This document shows, one piece after another, positions 59,319 to 64,000 of a DNA stretch of 64,000 nt. The notes under the pieces were generated by a model. The model was given only the letters and a program-made list of their open reading frames with translations, did not search any database and was not told the DNA's origin. Location: positions 1 through 64,000 of the forward strand of contig DLHI01000004.1 in NCBI GenBank assembly GCA_002483135.1. Reading direction: 5' to 3'. A program made the translations under genes and the position numbers. The DNA comes from Hyphomonadaceae bacterium UBA7672. Lineage in GTDB: Bacteria > Pseudomonadota > Alphaproteobacteria > Caulobacterales > Hyphomonadaceae. Every line of letters begins with the position of its first letter. Position 1 is the stretch's first letter.

Positions 59319-59767
59319 GCCTTTTCCTTTTTTGCCTGCCGCTTCTGCGGCGCTGCTGTTTCCGCCGCGTGCGCCAGCCAGCGTACGACGGTGTCGATCT
59401 CGGTGTCCGTGAAGCCCTGAAGCAGATGGCCATTCGCCGCTACTGTCCGGCGCGCGGCCTCGTCGCGCTTCCTGCGTCCCGCGGGTGTAAGCTTTAGCCG
59501 CGCCGCGCGGCCATCGCCCGCCACTTCATGACGTTCGACGAGACCCGCCTCCTCCAGACGCTGCGCAAGACCGGAGGCGGCCGACTGGGCAAGGTCCAGC
59601 GTGGCGGCAAGTTCGCCGACCAACAGACCGTCGTCGCCAAAGCAGTAGAGCGCGCCAGCCTGCGTTCCCGTAAGCCCGAGATCGGCAAGGCGCGCATCGC
59701 TGGCCGCAGCGACACGCCGATACGCGCGCGCGAGATGCCAGAACATGCGGCGGTTGGGTTTCGTCAT
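59315..59767 (-). CDS. MarR-family transcriptional regulator
   Basis: A 150-residue regulator from ATG at 59767. Winged helix: GLTGTQAGALYCFGDDGLLV, GELAATLDLAQSAASGLAQR (recognition helix), LEEAGLVERHEVAGDGRAAR (wing, with the DxR motif as DGRAAR) and KLTPAGRRKRDEAA. Flanking helices mediate dimerisation. The C-terminal tail is Lys-rich. Twin imperfect palindromes directly upstream (59788-59826) are likely its own operators. It precedes and overlaps the crotonase gene and presumably responds to that enzyme's substrate or product. Confidence 0.94.
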   Translation of the reverse strand: MTKPNRRMFWHLARAYRRVAAASDARLADLGLTGTQAGALYCFGDDGLLVGELAATLDLAQSAASGLAQRLEEAGLVERHEVAGDGRAARLKLTPAGRRKRDEAARRTVAANGHLLQGFTDTEIDTVVRWLAHAAETAAPQKRQAKKEKA

Positions 59768-59787
59768 CCCGGCCAATCTAGCCGAGA

Positions 59788-59826
59788 TACATCGCATACG
59801 CAATATCTACATCGCACGCGATATAG
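59788..59826 (-). promoter_or_regulatory. Twin operator-like sites upstream of the MarR gene
   Basis: TACATCGCATACGCAATATC (59788-59807) and TACATCGCACGCGATATAG (59808-59826) are tandem, about 20 bp apart, each an imperfect ATCGC/GCGAT palindrome. The segment lies between the stop of the upstream lipoprotein gene and the regulator ATG, where the promoter must be. Confidence 0.6.
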
Positions 59827-59827
59827 A

Positions 59828-60313
59828 TCAGGCGGGAACCTTCTCGCGGACGAAGACGAGGCGATTTCCGCGCCCGACATAGAACATGTCGAAGCCGTTC
59901 TCATCGATCGCGCCGAGTTCATAGTAGAACGCGCCGGCCTCGCCGATCAGCTCAAGGTAGCGCGACGCGGGGGTAAAGATCTCGCCCGTGTCGCTGGGCG
60001 CATCGCTGCCAGCGAACACCCGCCAGTCCGCTGTCGTCTCGCCTGAGCCTTCGTAGGCTTCGGTCCATTTGCCATCCGACGTGACAATGATCTTCGACTT
60101 TTCGTCGTCGGGATCGACGAAAGTGCCGACCAGCTTCGCGCCGATGTCGGCAGGCGTCATAGCGTTGGCGTCCGTGCTGGCCGGAGCCGCCATTGCGGGC
60201 TGAACAGGGTCTGGCGTCTTGAGGCCGTTTACGCCGGTCGCCGGCGCGGGTTCCGACTGGCCACAAGCCGCCAGCAACGCCAGCGCGAACAGGACCGATC
60301 CGGCAAGACGCAT
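59828..60313 (-). CDS. Lipoprotein of unknown function
   Basis: A 161-residue protein. ATG at 60313 begins lipoprotein signal MRLAGSVLFALALLAAC; GGAGG lies 6 bases upstream. After a Pro/Ala linker the domain has ADIGAKLVGTFVDPDDEKSK, IIVTSDGKWTEAYEGSG, DWRVFAGSDAP and YLELIGEAGAFYYELGAIDE, FYVGRGNRLVFVR, an all-beta lipocalin-like or DUF-type fold. Similar small lipoproteins exist in related bacteria; function unknown. Confidence 0.87.
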   Translation of the reverse strand: MRLAGSVLFALALLAACGQSEPAPATGVNGLKTPDPVQPAMAAPASTDANAMTPADIGAKLVGTFVDPDDEKSKIIVTSDGKWTEAYEGSGETTADWRVFAGSDAPSDTGEIFTPASRYLELIGEAGAFYYELGAIDENGFDMFYVGRGNRLVFVREKVPA

Positions 60314-60339
60314 ACTTTCCTCCAGGCCGCGAGGGCCGA

Positions 60340-60792
60340 TCAAGACAACGGGCGCGACATCACGGTGATCGGTCCGTGCGACGTTTCCAGCTGCCCCGCC
60401 GGCTTGAACCCGCACTTGGCATAGAACGGCGCTGAACGCGAATTTGCTGACGCGACAAGCTCCCGGGCTTCGAGGACCTTTGCAAACTGAGCCGCCTCTT
60501 CCACCAGCTTGCGCCCGATGCCGGCGCGCCAGAGATCAGGCTCCACGAACGGCCCATCGAGATCGGCAGCGCCATCATCGCGCGGCACCACAACTGCAAA
60601 GCCCGCCAGCGCGCCCCAATGTTCGAACACGATCACCAGTCCCGCCGCTATTCGGTCAGCAGGCAGCTCCAGCGCCGCAGGGTGCTGCAGCGATTCCGGC
60701 CGCGCAGCGTCCCACTGGCTTGACGCACGGCGCTGCAGGTCCTCCAGCGCTTGGCGCTCTGAAGGACGCGCGGGGCGGAACTGGCGGGTGAT
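60340..60792 (-). CDS. GNAT acetyltransferase with no canonical start codon
   Basis: The conserved GNAT frame extends from a stop codon at 60802-60804 to 60340. The first conserved codon is ATC at 60790-60792 (I-T-R-Q-F-R-P-A-R-P), 4 bases after the ndk stop; the next in-frame GTG, at 60636, would lose the first 52 residues (LEDLQRRASSQWDA ... LELPADRIAAG). The catalytic core, GAADLDGPFVEPDLWRAGIG and SAPFYAKCGFKPAGQLE, is intact. It may start at ATC, at a CTG, or the ATC may be a sequence error for ATG. About 150 residues if the full frame is used. Confidence 0.8.
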   Translation of the reverse strand: MTRQFRPARPSERQALEDLQRRASSQWDAARPESLQHPAALELPADRIAAGLVIVFEHWGALAGFAVVVPRDDGAADLDGPFVEPDLWRAGIGRKLVEEAAQFAKVLEARELVASANSRSAPFYAKCGFKPAGQLETSHGPITVMSRPLS

Positions 60793-60796
60793 GGGA

Positions 60797-61219
60797 TCAG
60801 CCTACGATTTCATCGAGACGGAAGAAGAAGTTGATCTCGCGTTCGGCGGAGGCCTCGCTGTCCGAACCGTGGACCGAGTTCTCGCCAATCGACTGGGCGA
60901 ACAGTTTGCGCACGGTGCCGTCAGCGGCCTTGGCCGGATCGGTCGCGCCCATGACTTCGCGGTGGTGGGCGACAGCGTTCTCGCCTTCGAGAACCTGCAG
61001 CACGACCGGGCCCGAGGTCATGAAGTCGACCAACTCGCCGAAGAAGCCGCGGGCCTTGTGCTCGCCGTAGAAACCTTCGGCTTGGGCGCGGGTAAGCCGC
61101 ACGCGCTTCTGGGCGACGATGCGCAGGCCGGATTTCTCGAACACGGCGTTGATCGCGCCGGTTAGGTTACGCTTCGTGGCGTCCGGCTTGATGATGGAGA
61201 AGGTGCGTTGGACGGCCAT
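60797..61219 (-). CDS. ndk: Nucleoside diphosphate kinase
   Basis: A 140-residue enzyme that exchanges gamma-phosphates between nucleoside di- and triphosphates. The phospho-His is His117 in IGENSVHGSD. AVQRTFSIIKPDATKRNLTG, FYGEHKARGFFGELVDFMTS and VMGATDPAKAADGTVRKLFA are standard. ATG at 61219 is chosen; the longer frame is a shadow of the upstream methyltransferase. A short palindrome lies in its 5' leader. The GNAT gene begins 4 bases after its stop. Confidence 0.97.
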   Translation of the reverse strand: MAVQRTFSIIKPDATKRNLTGAINAVFEKSGLRIVAQKRVRLTRAQAEGFYGEHKARGFFGELVDFMTSGPVVLQVLEGENAVAHHREVMGATDPAKAADGTVRKLFAQSIGENSVHGSDSEASAEREINFFFRLDEIVG

Positions 61220-61245
61220 GTGGTGTTCCTGAAAGTCTTGTCTTG

Positions 61246-61264
61246 AGGCGCGAAAATCGCGCCT
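61246..61264 (-). promoter_or_regulatory. Hairpin in the ndk 5' leader
   Basis: AGGCGCGA and TCGCGCCT, 8-bp perfect arms with a 3-base loop, 27 bases before the ndk ATG. Could be an RNA hairpin affecting translation or a DNA operator. Confidence 0.35.
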
Positions 61265-61332
61265 GAATCGGGTTTGGACGGCCCCTATAGCGCCCGCCGA
61301 TGACGCCGCCAACAGGCCGTGAGGGTTTATTG

Positions 61333-61366
61333 GCAGGTGGCAAGGCCCCATATACAGGCCACCTGC
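61333..61366 (+). promoter_or_regulatory. Palindrome abutting the ribosome binding site of the methyltransferase gene
   Basis: GCAGGTGGC (61333-61341) and GCCACCTGC (61358-61366) are perfect 9-base arms; the right arm is immediately followed by the GAGGAG ribosome binding site (61367-61372). The 16-base spacer contains TATACA, a possible -10 element, so the dyad may be an operator; as RNA it would form a hairpin next to the ribosome site. Confidence 0.4.
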
Positions 61367-61378
61367 GAGGAGTTGACC

Positions 61379-62221
61379 ATGACCGCACCGAACGCTGCCC
61401 AGATCGCCGACTGGAATGGCGCCGTGGGCGAGCGATGGGCCGCCGAGCAGCAATCCCTCGACGCCCTCATCCAGCCGTTCGGCGATGCTGCCCTTGCCGC
61501 CGCGCGAGCGGCTCCGGGCGAGAAGGTGCTCGATATCGGCTGCGGCTGCGGAGAGACCTCTTTGACACTTGCGCGTGCGGTCGGGCCCTCCGGCGAGGTC
61601 GTCGGGGTCGATGTCTCCGGTCCCATGCTGCGTGTCGCCCGCAATCGCGCCGCCGGGCTTGCCAACATCAGCTTCATCGAGGCCGACGCTTCCCAGGCCC
61701 CGCTGCCGGCCGGGTTTTCCCTGCTGTTCTCGCGGTTTGGCGTGATGTTCTTCGACCAGCCGGTGGAGGCGTTCACCCGCATGGGGCGAGCGCTTGCGCC
61801 AGGCGCCCGCCTCGCCTTCGTCTGCTGGCAGCCCGCCGCACTCAACCCCTGGGCGACCGTCGCAGCCAGGGCCGCCCTCGCCGCCGCTGGCCTTCCGACC
61901 CCGCAGGCAGACCCGCGCGCCCCCGGCCCGTTCGCCTTCGCCGACCCCGAATATACGAGCGGCATCCTGGAGCAGGCCGGGTTCAGCAACATTGCCATCA
62001 CGCCGTTGGAAGCCCCGATGCGACTGGGCGCCAGTCCGGCCGAAGCGGCGCAGTCGGCCCTGAAGGTAGGTCCCGCCTCCCGCATCGCACGCGAGGCCGG
62101 GCCCGACGCCTTCCCGGCCCTCCTGCAAGCAGTCGAGGCGGCGTTGACGCCCCATGCCTCGGCTTCCGGCGAGGTGTTGCTACCCGGACGGACCTGGGTG
62201 GTGACAGCCAACTGGCATTGA
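61379..62221 (+). CDS. Class I SAM-dependent methyltransferase
   Basis: A 280-residue methyltransferase from ATG at 61379 (GAGGAG 6 bases upstream). Motif I is KVLDIGCGCGETSLTLARAV (about 47-66), then VVGVDVSGPMLRVARNRA, FIEADASQAPLPAG, LLFSRFGVMFF and ALAPGARLAFVCWQP (motifs II-IV). This arrangement with PFGDAALAAARAAPGEK before the glycine loop is the UbiE/SmtA-like group of unknown targets. No antibiotic or ubiquinone genes are adjacent. Divergent from ndk. Confidence 0.92.
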   Translation: MTAPNAAQIADWNGAVGERWAAEQQSLDALIQPFGDAALAAARAAPGEKVLDIGCGCGETSLTLARAVGPSGEVVGVDVSGPMLRVARNRAAGLANISFIEADASQAPLPAGFSLLFSRFGVMFFDQPVEAFTRMGRALAPGARLAFVCWQPAALNPWATVAARAALAAAGLPTPQADPRAPGPFAFADPEYTSGILEQAGFSNIAITPLEAPMRLGASPAEAAQSALKVGPASRIAREAGPDAFPALLQAVEAALTPHASASGEVLLPGRTWVVTANWH

Positions 62222-62428
62222 TTGCGACGATCCCGCCGCATTGCCGCGCATGCGAAACCGCAAATCGAACGGCTGATTTGGTTAACTAGTTACTATTTCT
62301 AAACTTTTTGTCGTTAAAAAAGTCCTGCGAGGTGCCTTCCTTACGTCGCGTTTCATCCCTATTTCCAGGCGATCAGAAGACCGGGACACGAATCCCGGCC
62401 ACGGAACAGAAAAGAGAACGGGCCTCCC

Positions 62429-62560
62429 ATGCTCGCCAAACGCTTGATCGTCGCCACCTTCGCAGTCCTCGCAATCGCACTCACGCCGTTCGTTTTCGCC
62501 GGCGAGCGTGACCTGTTCGTGGACCTTGAGCCGCTGCCGTCACAGGTCGCGTCCAACTAG
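62429..62560 (+). CDS. Possible small secreted protein
   Basis: A 43-residue ORF. MLAKRLIVATFAVLAIALTP followed by FVFAGE looks like a signal peptide or a single transmembrane helix; the remaining ERDLFVDLEPLPSQVASN is acidic. The upstream AAAAGAGAA is a weak ribosome site. It follows an AT-rich region (62280-62325) that could hold a promoter. No homologue known. Confidence 0.4.
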   Translation: MLAKRLIVATFAVLAIALTPFVFAGERDLFVDLEPLPSQVASN

Positions 62561-62650
62561 TCCTACCCATCGGTATCACAAGACCGTAAGGCTCCGCTGA
62601 CAGCGCGGAATGGCCAAGGCAATCTCGCGCCCTGAACACGGGTGATCGCG

Positions 62651-63742
62651 ATGCTGAAGGCCATTCTCGCAACGATGGGGCTTTGCCTGCTCTCGGCCTG
62701 CGCCGCGGGCGCGCCCCCAGCCCAGCCCGCCGTACCGAATGCTGGGGGCGAGACGGGTGCGCCTTACTCCGTGCGCCGCATCGGCGATGGTCCGATCATC
62801 TCGCCCACGACCGACCCCAGCATCGGCCATAACATCCAGGGTCCCTCACTGGTCCGCGTGCCCGACTGGGCGCCCAACCGGCTGGGCCGCTACTACCTCT
62901 ATTTCGCCGACCACAAGGGCGCGCACATCCGCCTGGCGTATGCGGATCATCTCGAAGGTCCGTGGAAGATCCACAAGCCCGGCGCGCTCAACATCACCGA
63001 CACGCCCTTCCCGCACGAGCCCCCGCCCTTCACCGACCAGCAGATGGCCGACTACCGCACCCGCGCCAAAGCTGCTGGCCTCGACCTTGAGCAGTTTCCC
63101 GACCTGGCGAAGGAGATGACCACGCCGCACGTCGCCTCGCCCGATGTTCACATCGACGAGAAGAACAGGCGCTTCGTGATGTACTATCACGGCCTCGAAG
63201 CCTTCGCGCAGCAGGTCACGCGCGTTGCAACGTCCTCCGATGGCGTCAACTTCACATCGGGCGAGGAAGTGCTGGGCCGCACTTACTGGCGTGCTTTCCC
63301 GCATGACGGCATGACGTACGCCATCGCCATGCCGGGTGTCTTCTATCGCTCGTCCGATCCGCTCGGCGGCTTCGAGACCGGACCGACGCTGTTCAATCCC
63401 GACATGCGGCACAGCGCAGTCTTCCAGCGCGGCAAGACGCTCTACGTCGTCTGGACTCAGGTGGCGGCCGATCCGCCCGAGCGTCTGCTTCTGAGCACCA
63501 TCGACATCTCCGGACCATGGGAGACGTGGAAGGAATCTGCGCCGATCGAAATCCTCCGCCCGGAGAAAGCCTGGGAAGGCGCCAACCTTCCGCTCGCAAA
63601 GTCTGCCCGCAGCTTTGCGCCGGGCCCGGTCAACCAGCTGCGCGACCCGGCAATCTATGAGGAGGACGGGCGCATCTACCTGCTCTACGCCGTGCAGGGC
63701 GAAAGCGGTATTGCGCTTGCGGAACTGATTCCCCGCACCTGA
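62651..63742 (+). CDS. Lipoprotein with glycosidase-like beta-propeller (GH43/GH32 type)
   Basis: A 363-residue protein. ATG at 62651 has GGTGA 5 bases upstream; the GTG at 62642 is possible. Lipoprotein signal MLKAILATMGLCLLSAC. Repeated blades IQGPSLVRVPDW, GRYYLYFADHKGAHIRLAYA, SPDVHIDEKNRRFVMYYHGL, FYRSSDPLGGFETGPTLF, HSAVFQRGKTLYVVWTQVAA and RDPAIYEEDGRIYLLYAVQG are typical of five-bladed glycosidases (GH43/GH117-like). Catalytic Asp/Glu cannot be assigned with certainty. Probably acts on a polysaccharide at the cell surface. Confidence 0.88.
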   Translation: MLKAILATMGLCLLSACAAGAPPAQPAVPNAGGETGAPYSVRRIGDGPIISPTTDPSIGHNIQGPSLVRVPDWAPNRLGRYYLYFADHKGAHIRLAYADHLEGPWKIHKPGALNITDTPFPHEPPPFTDQQMADYRTRAKAAGLDLEQFPDLAKEMTTPHVASPDVHIDEKNRRFVMYYHGLEAFAQQVTRVATSSDGVNFTSGEEVLGRTYWRAFPHDGMTYAIAMPGVFYRSSDPLGGFETGPTLFNPDMRHSAVFQRGKTLYVVWTQVAADPPERLLLSTIDISGPWETWKESAPIEILRPEKAWEGANLPLAKSARSFAPGPVNQLRDPAIYEEDGRIYLLYAVQGESGIALAELIPRT

Positions 63743-63851
63743 GCCGAATTGGCGGCTCCAGCGCATTTACGGTTCATCTTTGACGTACAGGTTGCCCCCG
63801 CCGCCGGGGCGTCTACCTTGACACTTGGCCGCCAGGAGTCGGGACCCGCAA

Positions 63852-64000
63852 ATGCCCTCACCCCACGCCGCAGCAACGATCGCTCTCTCCGTGATCATGT
63901 TCGCCCTGTTTGCGCAGGGGCGGATCAGGATCGAGATCGTGTGCCTCGTGCTGATAAGCTTGCTGGCGGTGGGCTTCTACTTCTTCCCCATCGACAACGA
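63852..64000 (+). CDS. SLC13-family permease, 5' end only
   Basis: The first 49 codons of a gene that runs off the right edge. MPSPHAAATIALSVIMFALF is the first transmembrane helix, then AQGRIRIEIVCLVLISLLAV and GFYFFP. This N-terminus (PHAxATxxLxVxxFxLFxxGRIRIE) is typical of SLC13/CitT-like di- and tricarboxylate or anion transporters with TrkA-C domains. ATG at 63852. Confidence 0.75.
   Translation, partial: MPSPHAAATIALSVIMFALFAQGRIRIEIVCLVLISLLAVGFYFFPIDN

Noticed and set aside
60797..62155. A 452-codon frame covering ndk and the region opposite the methyltransferase
   Set aside because: Only the last 140 codons are Ndk; the upstream part is antisense to a well-supported methyltransferase gene.

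Overview
The window is 64 kb of GC-rich, gene-dense chromosomal DNA from an alphaproteobacterium, most likely of the Caulobacterales/Hyphomonadaceae type. This rests on gene content read by eye: a CC0125/CC1285-type lipoprotein, a DUF4170 gene, a DUF374-waaA-lpxK-lpxL lipid A operon, and many small secreted proteins and lipoproteins (about 13 predicted). No database search was possible. No phage, plasmid, insertion sequence, CRISPR array or rRNA operon was seen. One tRNA gene (tRNA-Trp) is present.

Layout. 1-9.2 kb: mostly + strand, with a single-chain methylmalonyl-CoA mutase and, three genes later, its GTPase chaperone MeaB, plus lipoproteins, an endonuclease/phosphatase-fold protein, a secreted ClpP-fold protein and a GFA-type zinc protein. 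9.3-20.5 kb: two RNA methyltransferases, tRNA-Trp, a hotdog thioesterase, a glutathione transferase, an RluB-type pseudouridine synthase coupled to a PepSY membrane protein, a tandem pair of secreted paralogues and an acyl-CoA dehydrogenase. 20.6-31.8 kb: cell-envelope genes. PmbA, DUF4170 and an MsbA-type ABC exporter run leftward; DUF374 acyltransferase, WaaA, LpxK and LpxL run rightward in an overlapping operon. A degenerate receiver protein and a tyrosine phosphatase lie in the same block. 31.9-50.6 kb: mixed lipid metabolism (a dienoyl-CoA isomerase-like protein, a thiolase), a D-Ala-D-Ala dipeptidase, an aldo/keto reductase, an MFS transporter, a LigB-type dioxygenase, NIPSNAP and pirin proteins. 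50.6-64 kb: queC-queE, a small palindrome-controlled DUF2141/membrane protein/winged-helix operon, a receiver protein with a coupled partner, the EF-P modification set (epmA, epmB, divergent efp), a MarR-crotonase pair, ndk, a methyltransferase, a GH43-like lipoprotein and the start of an SLC13 permease.

The intergenic DNA is unusually informative. Four families of palindromic dispersed repeats occur (named A to D here): A four times, B three times, C twice and D twice. One D copy sits inside the hairpin loop of a B copy. Several dyads look like operators: a three-copy array plus a second palindrome before pirin, with the latter also present before the LigB dioxygenase; a 9-bp-arm palindrome before the DUF2141 operon; twin sites before the MarR gene; and dyads before the thiolase and the aldo/keto reductase.

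Functionally the window supports propionate/fatty-acid breakdown (mutase, MeaB, acyl-CoA dehydrogenase, crotonases, thiolase), outer-membrane lipid A assembly and export, and translation fidelity (EF-P lysylation, queuosine precursor synthesis, rRNA modification). I found no defence island or large unknown operon. The most novel material is regulatory (operator arrays) and a few proteins with missing catalytic residues.
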